A DNA stretch of 64,000 nucleotides from Ilex aquifolium (GCA_951799425.1 OX637406.1:24856390-24920389); one strand, 5' to 3'; positions 1-13,054 are shown, counted from the stretch's first letter. Numbers and translations are program-made. Notes: generated from the sequence alone by a model not told the origin.

Positions 1-760
1 TTCTATATTTGATGGTGCAAAGTGAAACAAGGGTAATAGTTTGTGTGACGCCCTAAAAATCGGGGGTCCTTTGTCAATCTGTTGATCACCCATCAACCCG
101 TGGAATACCCGTGGATACCATGTTACTCAATCTCACGCCGTCATGCCCCATTTACCGGGATCCATAATTTAACAAAATTCGGGCAAAGTCTCCCTTGTAC
201 GCGGAGCTCTATCCAAAAACACAACCTGTGCAATCATACAAAATTGACCACACCAGGTCCATTTATGAGTAACTATTTACCACACTGGGTCCATTCATGA
301 GTAAACATTGGCCACACCGGATCCATCTATCCATACCCATTTAACCACATGCCAAAATGGGATTTTTGCAAAAGTTATACAAAATGAGTCATAAAAGCCA
401 CAAGTCGGCCTTCTTCACCCTTGAGACTCGAATTGGGAGCCGTCCGCCGGTGTGAACCCCGCACCTGAAATGTTTTCCCACGAAGGGCGAGCCACGCTCA
501 ATAGAGTATCTCCTAAAGAGGCTACTCCCTGATGGCTTGATCCAAATGTATACACCCAAGTGCAGGCGGTCAAGCTGTAGTAATAATCCGGTTTGAGTCC
601 GGAGTCGAATCCACAGGGAACTTTTGTTGATATTTCTAAGGCAAGCAGTGGTAGAGACCTTTTGATTGTAACATTTTTGATTTGCTGGAGATATGGGTTT
701 TGCTGGACAGAATATAAGATTCTTTCCAGAAAGATTTTCTTAACAAAATAGGAGATGAAT

Positions 761-3317
761 TGTAACGCCCCAAATACCACCCTGGATGGCATTACATTCT
801 AAAACCATTTATACCATGAGAGCAACTAATATAATTCATTCATAAATAAAAGTTCATTCACCATATCTAATAATTACAACATTATCCCAAAAGATCAAGC
901 CAAAATGTGGCGATTTCATCCCAAAAGATTCAAAGTTAATCTAGCAGCGGACTAACAAAAGATTATATTTTTACATGATCTCAAAATAAATCTTCCATCT
1001 AATACAAAGATGGACAGTCTAAATATCCCCATCTGGATCCACATGCCCGTCACCTATACGATCTCCTTCTGAAGCATCACCTGAAAAATGGATTGTTTGA
1101 AGGGGGTGAGCACTAAGCTCTGTAGGAAAATCCTCCCAAACCCGAACAAGGTTTAGAAAACATAGAAAACGGTCGGTCTCTTTTCACAAATAACATATAT
1201 AGATTTTGAGATAACACCGGGACATTTAACGGATCTCAAGTTTACGTAAAAACAGTAATTGAATGAATAAATGCACACAATATACAATTAATACACCATT
1301 CCACCATTCACCGTTTCCACAATAACCCATATATAATTTATAATCCATTTCCACCATACACCGCTTCCACAAGTTCTCGTGGCATCCCATACTACCCCAG
1401 GACTCTTGTAGAAACTGTCTATGGTAGAATGAACAATATACGACTGTACTCGTATCTCAGGTATGAAGCACGACTCCGCATGGTCACCATCGAGAATATC
1501 ATGTCCCACGCAAGTACATATCAATGCTACCCCGTGAGCAATAGTGGTTTAGTCTTACCAAAGCACTAACCCCACTATGAGTGGTAGGAAAAGTTCTTAC
1601 CAAAGAAGACGTCTACCCACTCCATGATACCTAGTCAATAGTAACCCATGTTCATATCGAGCAACCATACAAGAGATACGATACCAACTACTTTCTCAAT
1701 TAACAAGCAAGTTCCACAATTTAGTTTTCTGTGGTATGAGCATCCTTTCAAGGAACTTCTCACCCATGTTCATCCAAACAACATTCCATAATTCCAATAC
1801 CAACACGTATTACACATATCCAACAATTCCCCAAAATCCACAACTTTCGCAAGTGATATTTCCCATAAAACATATTTAAGAAAAAGTACATGAGATCATC
1901 AAAAGTATCATTTTATTGTTCAATACAAATCGCTAGAGTTTTGAAATCAAGAACAAATGAAAGATCAAGCTTTGGAACTCAAGAACAAAGGACAAATCAA
2001 TTCTTGAATCCCTAACAACAAATATCAAGCTTGAAATCAAGAATAAAGGGTAAATCAAGTCTTGAATCCATAACAACAAATATCAAGCTTGGAATCAAGA
2101 ATAAAGGAACAATTAAGTATTGAAATCGACAACAACGAATATCAAGATTGAAATCAATAACCAAGGATAAATCAAGAGAAAACCCACTTCCCTTGAAGAA
2201 CTAGGGCATACAAGAGGTTTAGTGATTACCCAACCATCACATAGTTTAATACAAGGTAATAATTGCAAGAATAACAAGAAATGATGAATTCATAGCAAGT
2301 ATATATGATTGAGAGTCAAGAGAATGCATATATATAGTAGCCCTAACCTCAATGTAAGAGAATGGAAGAAAACCCCTACCTTGAATCCAAGAGTTGTAAG
2401 CTAACCCAAGCTCCAAATATCTCTTTCCTCCCTTCTCCTTCTCCTTCTTGTCTTCTCTTAGGGTTCTAAGAGATGTGGGTAAGGGTGTAGTGAAAGTGTA
2501 TAGGAAGAGAGGAGAAGAATGGTGTTCTTGAGGAATTTCGGTTTTGATTTCTATGAGGTGTGAATCTATCTTGATCTTGGTGTTTCTTCCCTTTCTTTAT
2601 CTCCTCCTAGGGCTCTAAGATGTTTGTGGTGAGGATGAGATGAAGAATGGGGCAAATAGGGCTTGGAATGGGTGTTTTAAAACCCAAAATCCCGACTTTC
2701 TACTGTTCGGGAAGGCTCCAGTCAAAGGGTACCGGTACCGGGTACCGGTACCAATTAGTTACTGGTTCCGGGGTACCGGTACTGGGTACCGGTACTGTTC
2801 GGTACCGGTACTGGGTACCGGTACTGTTTGGCTGCTTCGACTTCCAGGGAAGTTTTGACCCCTTTAGAGGTCGAATTGGAAAATTTCCAAGAGATACACT
2901 TTTGTAGCCCTAGATGTCTACTATCTAATGTCAAAATTTCAGATCAATTGGATGTAAGAATAAAAAGTTATGGCTAAAATACTAGAAGGTGTCTCAACTC
3001 ATTTTTACCCAAAAATTTCTCTAAGTGTGTTTTCACTCCGGAATACTTCCTAACTTCCAATACACCTCATATTACCTCTCCCAAGGTTGTTCGACCTTCC
3101 GGATTCAATGGAGACCTTATTTTGACCTAGAAATATTCAGAAACTTCCATAATCCCTTTCCTCAAGTTTACACACCTTCGAAACTTAAACTTCTCAATCA
3201 ATTTATATTTCTAGTTTTTGTTTTTATTACTACCGTCACTACACCTATCTACATTTTTACATCAATTATTTACTATATATCTATATACATATATAAAAGA
3301 ACATGTGGGGTGTTACA
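761..3317 (-). mobile_element. Solo LTR, family B copy 1, nested in C1
   Basis: It begins TGTAACGCCCC and ends GGGGTGTTACA. It is flanked by a perfect TGAAT duplication at 756-760 and 3318-3322. Homology to the LTRs of the B element at 31.8-49.2 kb gives minus orientation. There is no internal region, so it is a solo LTR. It is the third layer of the A1/C1/B1 nest and therefore the youngest of the three. Short ORFs inside it are not conserved and I treat them as chance. Confidence 0.92.
2728..2825. repeat. Palindrome cluster, GGTACCGGTACC type (LTR B1)
   Basis: About five pairs of the palindrome GGTACCGGTACC or GTACCGGTAC, separated by short spacers such as TGG or TGTTC. The cluster is bounded downstream by a block around TTTAGAGGTCGAATTGGAAA that is conserved in LTRs B2 and B3. 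On the minus strand the cluster lies just upstream of a weak TATA-like TTTTAAAA at 2675-2682. Confidence 0.9.
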
Positions 3318-4395
3318 TGAATGCTAATTAAAAAGAGTCACCCTTTAGTGCAAGGATCTGGACATGTAGTTAGTTATCCGGTTTGTCATAATTGTGCTTG
3401 ATAACTCAATTAACTCCCGTGTCAACAGCAAGTTAATCGGAAGATAAAGATGGATTGTGAGAATTAAGAACATGATTCCGATGTTTTTCTAGAAGTTTAC
3501 AAGAATTGTCTGTGCCGAGACTTAACCCGTCTACAAACAAGCAAGTGTTTCTACAAGACATCCAATCATGATATTAATAGTTCATTCTTTAAATGAAGTA
3601 CATTAAGGGGGGAGATTGAAGGGTAGTCATGAGGATCTAGCCGGGGTACTTGCCTTGAACTGATGAGTCTTTCTATGCATGAGTCATCCATGTCATAGAA
3701 AGAGCTCACAATTATACAAAGTACCTTAGCTTTACTAGATGCAATCAATCATCCGATAACAAGAAGAAATAAACGTTAAGCATAAAAGAACATTGCACAA
3801 ATATGATTCCCGGATAACTTGTACATGCCTTTCTCCTCTCACTAAAGAGTGAATGAGAAACTACTCACTCTTCATGGCTTGGGTAAAGCTAGAAAAGTGA
3901 GTGATGCTCATCCCTCCAAGTGGAGAACTTTAAAAGATAAAGTAACAACAAATGCGGAGCGAATCTTCCACAAAGAATGAGTGAATCACGTTCCACCCTT
4001 CACGGCTTTAATCAAGCTCTAAAAAAGTGGAAGAGTTTCACTCTTCTAAGAAAGAAGGAAGCTCAAGCAATGGAAGTGAAATGCATGAACAATAAAAGTA
4101 GAAGAAAGCTAGTCACATTTGGAGGGTGGCTTCCTCAACCAAAGATTGGAGGGTTGCTTCCTCAACCAAGATGGGAGCTATTTCTCTTCTATGCATGAGA
4201 AATGAAAGCATAAACATAAGCATAAGCATAAAACTACTGTTATAACAAGCAAGAGATGTTGGGCTAAAGCCAAACTAATCTCTAAAATAAAGACTTCATA
4301 AGGAAAATGAACTAACTACAATGAGAGTGGGAGTCTAAGCCTCCATCACTATCTACTTCCTACTCTGCTCTCCTTTAGCTCTCCAACAAGGGGAG

Positions 4396-4403
4396 TATTT
4401 ATA
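4396..4403 (-). promoter_or_regulatory. TATA box of LTR C1
   Basis: TATTTATA on the plus strand reads TATAAATA on the minus strand, the sense strand of this LTR, within the conserved context GCCTATAAATACTCCC seen in the other C LTRs. The palindrome cluster begins about 93 bp upstream of it. Confidence 0.75.
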
Positions 4404-4495
4404 GGCAAGAGGAGGAGGCAGGGGGGGTGAAAGAATAGTGTTTGCCACCCAAGTCCAAGTGAACAGTCAACAACTCTGCTGCCAGTCTGTGGATA

Positions 4496-4861
4496 ACGTT
4501 CGAACGTGAGTTGGCGTTCGAACGTTCTTTCTGTTTTTGCACTGAGGGCGTTCGAACGTTGACTGCCGTTCGAACGTTTCTTCTTGTTTTTGCACTAAGG
4601 GCGTTCGAACGCCAGATTTGCTCTGACCCCTTTCACTCGAGTGATCTGTGGTCTTCTGTGAAGTTCAGTTCCAACTCTCTGCAGTGGTCTGGTCTTCCAT
4701 CAACTCAAGTGCACGTTCGAACGTGAGTTGGCGTTCGAACGTGCACTCAAGTACTTCAGAGCTCCAGTCTTCTTTCCTAACTGCAACACGCCTTCTCTTC
4801 AGCAATTGAGTCTGCTACAGTGTATTGTGGACGTTCGAACGTGAGTTGGCGTTCGAACGTT
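4496..4861. repeat. Palindrome cluster, CGTTCGAACG type (LTR C1)
   Basis: Pairs of ACGTTCGAACGT-type palindromes, often as ACGTTCGAACGTGAGTTGGC followed by a second copy, repeat about five times with unique spacers between. They lie immediately upstream (minus sense) of the LTR C1 TATA box. The same arrangement recurs in both C LTRs at 56-58 kb. Confidence 0.9.
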
Positions 4862-7800
4862 CTGGCTGTGCTCCTCTCCAATTTTGGGCTCTAATGTACT
4901 GGTGTTGCATCCAAGTGTGGTACTTGTTGTTCTTGGGTCCTTGTTCAGTTTAGGGCCTGAAATGACATCACTTAAACTCCATTAAAGTACCATTAGTCTT
5001 AAAATGTCATAATAATATGTCAACTTTAAGTACTAATCACTCCCCAACTTAGATGCATATGAAATATGCACATGCAACAATCAACCATTCAAAACATTCT
5101 CATCAAGAATATGCATTCAATAACAAGAATCCCATGCTATACCATGAAATGAGATGAAACTCACTCATGTACATCTACCCGAACCTTCAATGACTTCCTT
5201 AACACATGCAATTGCCATGTATGAAAACCGGGCTTTCTAAGCCCCCGTCATTGACGTTACACATCAAATGATAATTTATAAACAAAATCATGTGTCTTTA
5301 TTGGGTAGTGGACTTTTGGTATCGCACCACCGGCTCCACACACTGATACACTTTTTTGGACTTGCACCGTCGGAAGTGTATAAACTAGTAGCCGGGTCTT
5401 GCACCCGAGGGAGAGTCTAGCCCTTCTTGCTATACCCAACACAAGTTTTTCATGCAACCGTGCGACTCAATCAGAACTTCGTTCCAACTTTTTCTGAGCC
5501 CACCCATCATCCACCAAGTATGGTGTTTGATTGAACCATGCACACACACACCCACACTCATACCCAATGCCCATAAATGTGATGCCAACATCATGCCCAA
5601 TATGCAATGAATGCCAAATGAGCAATTTCCACCATTCAATTGCCAATTATATCAAAAGCATATAATTTGCACACTTATCATAATGCTAACATATCATAAG
5701 GCATATATTAACATCACACCCACAACAAGTCCCTAGAATGTTATTACATTATCTATGGAAACATACTTGATTTCACATTTACATTTATTTCAAACACCTT
5801 CAAGGCATCCAATCATATCATCACATAATGTGCCCAATTAATCACACTACTTAAGAATCACATTAGGTAATTTCCACATACCTAATTCATGATAGAAATT
5901 ATTCTACCCATTCTCAATACCCATTTCCTCAATTTTTACAACAATAGGTAAGTGATACTACTTCTACCAACCTACCCATTCCATATAATCATTCTAGGTT
6001 AAAAATAAACCTAATTAGGAAGAAAACCCTACATCTTGAAGCGTAAAAGAACATTGGGAAGCTCCAAGAATATACCCCCAAGCTCAAACCTTTATTTCTC
6101 CAAAATTCGGTCTCGAAAACTTCGGTGAAAATCGTTCTTTTTGGTACGTAGGCGTAGCCCTCGACGAGTAGAACAACTTTGATTCTTGGCTCTTGTTGAT
6201 TCGAGCACCGTAGGGTCGTAGATCGTAGAGAGAAGGTTGGGTTTCTCTCTTTTTTTTCTCTCTTTCTCTCCAACGTTGAAGACCCAGCAGATTTGTGGGG
6301 AAGAAATTTGATTTCTTCCCATTTTTATACTCCTCAAATACTTGGTCCTCATCGCGCCACACAGCCTCCTTTTCCCGGGTCCGTTTTCACCCCTAAACTA
6401 TTAAATTTCGCCCCATTTCAAGTTCAAAATATTTTTATTTTAACTAGATTTAAATTATTTTTCAACTTTTGAAATTTTATTAAAAATTTTGTTTTTGGGT
6501 CACCCGAGACCCAATCGCTTCGTAAAACACGAAAAATTCGACTATCTCGGAATTCGACGAAATTTGACATGGTAACTAGATTTCGCGAGACGAATCCAAT
6601 GGTGAGGTCCGTTTCATCATCCAAGTTTTAGAAAAATTTGAGTTTTCAACCCGTACCGAAGTGATAAATTACCGTTTTGCCATTTTTCGTAAAAGTTCAA
6701 ATTTACCCGAATTTTACAGTTTGAGGGGGTAAAGTGTAATTTACCCCTCTTTTGATGAAAATATATATTTGCTAAATTACTTTATATTTGTTTAGTAGTA
6801 GTATATTATGAGACTAGTTGATACACACGTGCATTGCACGTGAATCATTTTGAGCTAAAATTTTGATGAACAATGTATTTTAGGCTCACTAAATATGAAT
6901 GTGATTTATTGGTTTTAAATTTTTTAAAGAATAAAATACATTAGGAATACATGAGACAATGGGTGATGTTGGACTTTTCTACCCAATATTTTTCCTTATA
7001 ATTTGTCGTCCATTTATTGAGTATCGGCAAATATTCATTGAAGTGCAAATCAAATAGTATACATAATAGAATGGAGGGTATAATTGTTTTTATATTATTA
7101 ATTATGAATAAAATAAAAAATTAATAATTTAATTAGTTAACATTTTTCAAATAAAATTGTCTAAAAAAATATTTACAAATAAATATAGATGTGTTCCATA
7201 TCAAGAATAGAAGAATGGGTGACACAAAAATGTCATATGTCTAATAGTAAGCCTTTAGTCCTTGATTTGCTGTGAGGGAAAATATTGTTTAAGAGAAAAT
7301 ACTCAATCTTCGTGGAGACCAAGATTGAGTCAAAAGAGTCACATACCCATGCAACTAATAACCTATTCGGATGATAATAAATAGGGTTGAAACTTGAGTT
7401 ATAATAGGACATATATATATGTAACGCCCCAAAACACACCCTGGGCGGCATTACATACTAAAACCATTTACATCATGAGAGCACTAATATCATCCATAAA
7501 TAAATTAAACTTCATTCATCATCCATAAAATATTTACATCATTATCCAAAAGAATATGCCCAACCATGGCATTTACATCTCAAAAATTAATTAAAGTAGC
7601 ACAGCGGAATAGCAAAAGAAACTAGACCTTACAGTGTCCAAAAGAATAACCTAGTCTAGTACAAAAGAAGCTACATCTCTACATAGCCACCTCGGGATCT
7701 AGGTTCCCCTCGAGTGGAGCCTCCCAATGCCCTGACTCGTCGATGCCGAGATCCTCCTCTAGCATCAAATCTGAAAAATGTAATTTGTAGGGGATGAGCA

Positions 7801-9042
7801 CGAAGCTCTGTAGCAAAATCTTCCCACACTCAAACAAGGTTTAGAAAAACATATAAAACGGTTGGTCTCAATTGCACAAATAACATATATACCATTTTGA
7901 AGGAAAAGCAGGATATTTTAAATAGATCTCAAGTTTAAATGTTCGCAAGAATTTAAATGAACCGTAAAGCTCAGTCACAATTATCACCATAACCATTTCC
8001 AACAGGTCCTTGTGGAGTCCCATACCTCCACAAACACTTGTTGGAAACCATTCCGTAACAATAATAATAATCTCATGTTCTTATGTATATTGATTCATCC
8101 CCGTACCATGTATGTTGATTGCTTCTCATGAATCTACCCAACGATTATACCTAGTCCACCTATTTACATCATAATCACAAGCACTATAGGAAAGGGCGTC
8201 TACCATCCCAATGGTAGTGACGAGTCCCTTCCTAGGAAAAGTATACTATCCCTTGTTCGAACTCCAGTGAACGATAGTGGTTTCATTACCAAATGACAAC
8301 CCACTACAAGTGCTAGGAAACCATCTCACCCCCACTGGGGTAGACTAACCTCTAACACTCTACGGCATCTCTCGAAGGCAATCCAAGTCCCTCACAACAA
8401 CCATACAATTGAGGAAACCAACATATTCTCAATTCATCAACATTTCAAGGAATTACCAAATTCCACAATTTCTAATATAATGTTTCATAATATGATGGAA
8501 GAAAATGAGCAAGAGATCATCATAAGTAACATTTTGTTATACAATATCAAGCACTAAGGATTTGATGGTGAGAGCAAAAGAAATATAAAGAGGAAATCTA
8601 TTTTTCTCAAAACTAGGGTTTGAAGAAGTAAAATAGAGCTTTAATGGCTACCCAACCATCACAATGTTCAAAACATGGCATTTATTTCAAGAGGAACAAG
8701 AATCATGTATTTAATAGCAAATACATATGATTTTAAACCAAAAGAATACATATAATGTAGCCCTAGCCTCAATGTAAGAACATAGGAAAAAATCTCCTAC
8801 CTCAACCAAGTATCTCTAGCAACCCAAGCTTTAAAGACTCCATTTTCCCCTTTTTCTTGCTCCCTTGCTACTTTCTCTTTTGGTTCTAAGAGGTTTGAGT
8901 GAGGGTGAAGTGAAATCTTGAAAACTAGGGCTTTGATCTTGTAAATCTCTCCCAATTTTTGTGTTTTTCTCTCCCTCTTTTGCTCTCTAAGGGTGCCTAG
9001 GGTTTGGATGGGTGAAATGAGGCTTAAGGAGGCGGCATTAAG

Positions 9043-9050
9043 TATTTATA
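9043..9050 (-). promoter_or_regulatory. TATA box of LTR B2
   Basis: TATTTATA on the plus strand gives TATAAATA in the sense direction, within ACTATAAATACTTAA. The palindrome cluster starts exactly 53 bp upstream at 9103, the same spacing as in LTR B3. Confidence 0.72.
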
Positions 9051-9102
9051 GTGGAAGAAATGGAGAAAGACCCGAAGTCGGATCGGGCTGGGCTTTATCG
9101 GG

Positions 9103-9214
9103 CGTACCGGTACGCGTACCGGTACGGTTGAGCTTCTGGAGTCCAGCGTACCGGTACGTGTACCGGTACGATCTAGCTTCTGGAGTTCAGCGTACCGGTA
9201 CGCGTACCGGTACG
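9103..9214. repeat. Palindrome cluster, CGTACCGGTACG type (LTR B2)
   Basis: Three doublets of the 12-bp palindrome CGTACCGGTACG (one member reads TGTACCGGTACG) are separated by two near-identical spacers of about 25 bp around AGCTTCTGGAGTCCAGC. It occupies the same LTR slot as the GGTACCGGTACC cluster of B1 and the CGTTCGAACG cluster of B3, with conserved flanks. Confidence 0.92.
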
Positions 9215-9870
9215 ATTTGACTTCCAGATTTTTGTTTCAACTTACAATGCAGTTTTGACCCATTTAGAGGTCGAATTGGAAAATTTTCATGAGACATACT
9301 TTTGTAGCCCTAGATGTCTACTATCTACTGTAAAAATTTCAGATCAATTGGACTTAAGGATAAAAATTTATGGCCAAAACACTAAGTAGTGTTCAATACC
9401 CATTTTTACCCAAATTCTCGCTAAAGTGTATTTTAACTCCGAGACACTTCCTAACTTCCAATACATCCATATTACCACTCCCAATGTTTTTCGACCTTCC
9501 GGATTCAATGGAATCATTATTTTGACCTACAAACTTTTAGAAACTTGTCTAATCACCCTTTCCAAGTTTAAACATCTTCGACACGTAACTTCCCAATCAA
9601 ATTGTCTCCATAGCATTTATTCCTACGGTTTATTCTTATGTCACTACATATATCTACATCTTTACAAATATTATTTACTATATATATATCTCTATAAATA
9701 TATAAAAGAAAATTCGGGGTGTTACAATATAGGAAGTTATTATTTAATTGACCTTATGATATTGATTAAGGATAAAATTGATAAATCAATATCAAAATCA
9801 ATATCAAAGGACATGTTATAATATGATATACTTCTAATATTTTTTGGGAAGTTGAATACACTTTCTAATA

Positions 9871-11535
9871 CTAGTTGATGCACACATGTGTTGCAAGTGA
9901 ATTTTTTTGAATTATGATTTTTTTATTTGAAAATTAAATTATACGATAACAAATAAAATCCGAAACGAAAAATCTAATCGGCTAAAACATGCACAGTCAT
10001 TTCTATTGAATTTTCTTTTTTTCCCTGCATGTAAAATACAAGGAAAGAATCTTCTATTAACCCTAACGCTTAACTAATGTTGAGCCCTTAAACAAATTTC
10101 ATAAACATGCTTCATAAAACTAACCATGTTATAAATAGACCACTGGCCCACCTAAACCACTCATAAGAAGAACTCCATTAGACCAACTTAGGCAAAGCTA
10201 GTAGTTCTATAGTCTTCATTTCAGTTGCGCATCTAGCATATGAACCAAATAATTCCAAGACTTTGATGGCACCTTTATAACTGCATATGTATGATCCTTC
10301 CTCACCTTTCTCTAATATCTACAAGGTCAAAAATAATTTACCAGGAAAATTGGGAAAGAGATAATTTTAAAAAGACTGTTATTTAAAAAAACCAAATGCT
10401 CAACCAGGTAGTGCACAAGAAATCAATTTCTTTCGTTACCAAGTTAAATATTGGGAAGTCCAAAAATGAATATAATGATACCTATATATCATAGATACAT
10501 GACAAGCTGCTTTTCTTTTCCATGTACAATTCTCAAATCCTAGCATGACAAAGTGAGGAACAAATTCTTCAACCTCGTTTCATAGCTTAACAACAACCTC
10601 CTTGTTCTAAAGGCACTTTAGGAATCATTTCTACAACTATCCATTTTTTGTATCGAGAGTGTTCATAATATGAGTCGCATTCATCAAAAAGTCCACAATA
10701 ACCAAAATTCATTTCTACACAACATCTGAATATCATATAAGGGATAAACTTAATCATTTTAGAATTACCATGGGTATGAGAGTTCTTTTAAAAATGAAAA
10801 AGGTAATCAAAGAGGTCATGTTGTAATCTACATGTTTCTTTGTCAGGTTGACAAAATGATTCTGTAAATAACAATTTTTGGCTACATCTACTTCACTATT
10901 TCTATAAGTAATAAACGTCATCGAACAGGAAAATAAAAAAAAAAAGGCAAAATAAAGAGATTCTCAGGCACCTGGGGATTTTAGAAAGAGAATTCAGAAG
11001 ATTTTTCTAAGAAAAATTGCTCGGGGATGCTTGTGCTCAGTGGTAGCTTCATAGGCCTCTGGTGGGGCTCAAAATTTTGCTTCCGCTACCGGTTCTTTAG
11101 AATGAATTATCTTTGAGAGTGCCTGCAAATTGGATTTCTACAAATCATAGGATTATGCAGATTGAAAAGTTTTTCCTATATTTTTTAAAAACTTAGAAAG
11201 AAAGGTTTATAAATAGTTGCTATAGTTATATGCTCACAAATTCACACAAACCATTTATTGACATAGAAGACGATGAGGTCACATGGTAGAAAAGATAGGT
11301 GTCTGTTGTGGAAGACAAAAAGCTAAAGATGCATTAGGAATAATTAATATAATTTATGTAAATATTTAAGTCAATTAAAGCAAGAAAGGGCATATATATT
11401 TTAACACGTATAGGCATTTGAAAAAGTTGAAGGTCACATGTCTAAAAGGATAAAATAGGTATTAATTTTATTATTAAGGTTATTATAATCAATCAAAAAA
11501 ATTTCACTTCTGTTGACATTTTATAGTAGTATAGA
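9871..11535 (-). mobile_element. Non-autonomous Helitron, inner copy
   Basis: The minus strand starts TCTATACTACTATAAAATG and ends in a degraded hairpin (CACATGTG...GCAAGTG) followed by CTAG at 9871-9874. It is inserted between A (9870) and T (11,536), as Helitrons do. Its termini are nearly the same as those of the outer Helitron, so the two belong to one family. No replicase is present. It contains an exon-like fragment at 10,178-10,318. Confidence 0.62.
10178..10318 (-). pseudogene. Captured exon-like gene fragment in the Helitron
   Basis: On the minus strand, an acceptor-like stretch (TTTTTGACCTTGTAG) is followed by about 46 open codons ending in TAA. The translation includes GAIKVLELFGSYARCATEMK and then TIELLALPKLV, which has protein-like composition. 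I do not recognise the source gene. Helitrons are known to carry fragments of host genes, and acceptor plus open exon fits that. It could still be chance, since the open stretch is short. Confidence 0.4.
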
Positions 11536-12566
11536 TAGATATAGATTAATAAGAATGAAACAATAGAGCATAAATTCAAACACTATGGTTCATCAAAAGG
11601 TACAAAGGCACAACATTAATTTTAACAATCTCGTTTACATCCTTGTTAAGTTTGACAAGAAGATGTATCAATTGAGTTTACATACAACTAAATATACTCT
11701 TAAGAAAATTATTTGCATTTTTCTGATGAAACTGAATTTTTAACCTCAATATGGTGTAGAGTTTGGTTCATACTTTTACAAGGAGATAAGAAACCAGGAA
11801 AAAAAATTGTGGTAAGGCTTCTTACTAAGAATATCCTTTTTCCTTGTTTGAGTCTTAAGCTAAAGAAAGAATTGAGAAATGAGATTAACTAACTCTCCAT
11901 TAGGTAGCGTGGAATTCACTTCATTGTTTAATATACATTACTTGCTTTGGCACTGAATTAATGTACACAACCAATACCATTAAAATACAACCAAAAAAAA
12001 TAATTTACTTACATCCTCTGGTTCAAATCATGACAATTTGAAGGCCAGAACTTGAATCATCAAACATAATGAAGTTGAACTTAACATCCTTGAAAGAAAA
12101 GAAATGTTGTTTTTCAATGCATCCATTATGAAAACTTCTCCTAACTGCATTTGAAGGAAAATTTTATGATGGATTTGATAGTATAGCACTTTTTTGATCC
12201 TTGTAAAGAGCATATGTAACCTATAATTTATCTAATTAAAGTCACAAAATAAATCTTGACATAAGATAACTAAACGCTACAAATGTAGAATGGGAAGAAC
12301 TCCAATTTTATGCCTTATTTTGTAGTACCACAATGCCTTCTTATAACATCCAAAGAGGACATTAAAAACAAGTGAGAAAATGAAAAGCCTACCTATTGGT
12401 AAGCATATATTCATTACAATTTTAATTGAATATTTACTCCCAGAATGAGAAAGGTTTAGTAGATAATAAAATACATAAGGTTGTAGGTGTTTTTAATTAT
12501 TTGTATAGGGACAAAATAGTCAAATAAAAGTTTTTCAATTTTATTGACATTTTATAGTAGTATAGA

Positions 12567-13054
12567 CAAGGGATATATATTCATATTTGAAGCTAATAAA
12601 TGAAAATGTATTTGATGACTGCATTAAATTTGTGGCTAAAAAAAATTAAAATGTATATATATTATTTGATGTGAATGATTTGATTGATAAAATGTCTATT
12701 GATAATTAAAAATTAATCTTGCGAAAACATTAAACTTCAGTTTATACTACATGCATAATTGGAACTTGGAAAGGAAAAAGTTTATGCACTATGACATATA
12801 TTCATTTGAATTATTAAATCACATGCATACTATGAGTCATACCACTTGAGTTAAGTGATTTATTAATTATGGTTAAAGAAGGTCTTAGAAAATGATATAT
12901 GAAAAATTCATATCTCAGACTATAGAACTAGAGGAGATCAAAATGCTAAAGAAAATCATTTACTCCACAAACTCCTCCTAATGAGTTTAAATGGGATAAG
13001 TGACATATCCTTGGAGGTGTATGATTCCTTAATAGTTGTGTATGTTACTTCTTA
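12567..13054. other. Unassigned AT-rich interval
   Basis: This lies between the outer Helitron and the first recognisable gag codons of the gypsy fragment. I see no protein motif, terminal repeat or tandem repeat in it. Part is probably the degraded gag 5' half of the following element. Confidence 0.5.

Larger units (their letters stand above)
530..5039 (-). mobile_element. Solo LTR, family C copy 1, nested in A1
   Basis: The sequence starts TGATGGCTTGATCC and ends TACTAATCA, giving TG...CA ends, and is flanked by an exact CTCCC duplication at 525-529 and 5040-5044. It is the reverse complement of the C LTRs near 56.2-59.8 kb, sharing the start TGATTAGTACTT and the end CGGATCAAGCCA, so its sense strand is minus. 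It is interrupted by solo LTR B1 at 761-3317, and its own length is about 1.95 kb. A minus-strand TATA box, seen as TATTTATA, lies at 4396-4403. Confidence 0.92.
44..6718 (-). mobile_element. Solo LTR, family A copy 1 (Tekay-like gypsy), interrupted
   Basis: This is a minus-strand LTR. Its outer end reads TGTGACGCC and its sense start, reversed, reads CGAATTTTACA. These match the two ends of the complete A element at 34,718-44,561. An exact 5-bp duplication, GTTTG, lies at 39-43 and 6719-6723. No internal coding region adjoins it, so it is a solo LTR left by unequal recombination. It is split at 529/5040 by solo LTR C1. Without the insertion it is about 2.16 kb. Near 242-330 it carries about three repeats of a 30-odd-bp unit around CACCGGGTCCATT, in the place where other A copies have palindromes. 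Confidence 0.92.
7420..9726 (-). mobile_element. Solo LTR, family B copy 2
   Basis: It begins TGTAACGCCCC and ends CGGGGTGTTACA. It is flanked by ATATA at 7415-7419 and 9727-9731. The duplication is exact, but low complexity weakens it a little. It is homologous throughout to LTR B1 and to the B element LTRs, in minus orientation. It sits inside the outer Helitron. There is no internal domain, so it is a solo LTR. The minus-strand TATA box is at 9043-9050. Confidence 0.9.
6814..12566 (-). mobile_element. Non-autonomous Helitron, outer copy
   Basis: On the minus strand this starts TCTATACTACTATAAAATG (plus-strand end at 12,566) and ends in a hairpin, CACGTGC-ATT-GCACGTG at 6826-6842, followed by CAA and a terminal CTAG at 6814-6817. 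That is the 5' TC, 3' hairpin and CTRR layout of plant Helitrons, with the expected A/T host junction. No Rep/helicase ORF is visible. It is interrupted by solo LTR B2 and by the inner Helitron, leaving roughly 1.8 kb of its own sequence. The 5' end pairing is inferred, because two similar 5' ends occur downstream. Confidence 0.65.

Noticed and set aside
415..792. 125-codon minus-strand ORF
   Set aside because: It crosses three element junctions (A1, C1 and the B1 boundary at 761), so it cannot be a real gene.
4496..4861. CRISPR-like look of regularly spaced CGTTCGAACG repeats
   Set aside because: The repeats are 10-12 bp, unevenly spaced, in pairs, and in LTRs of a plant genome. There is no cas gene and no 25-40-bp repeat.
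6719..6813. Inverted repeat GAGGGGGTAAA...TTTACCCCTC next to solo LTR A1
   Set aside because: A short hairpin without a TSD. Part of it is the TSD of A1, and it is not enough to call a MITE.
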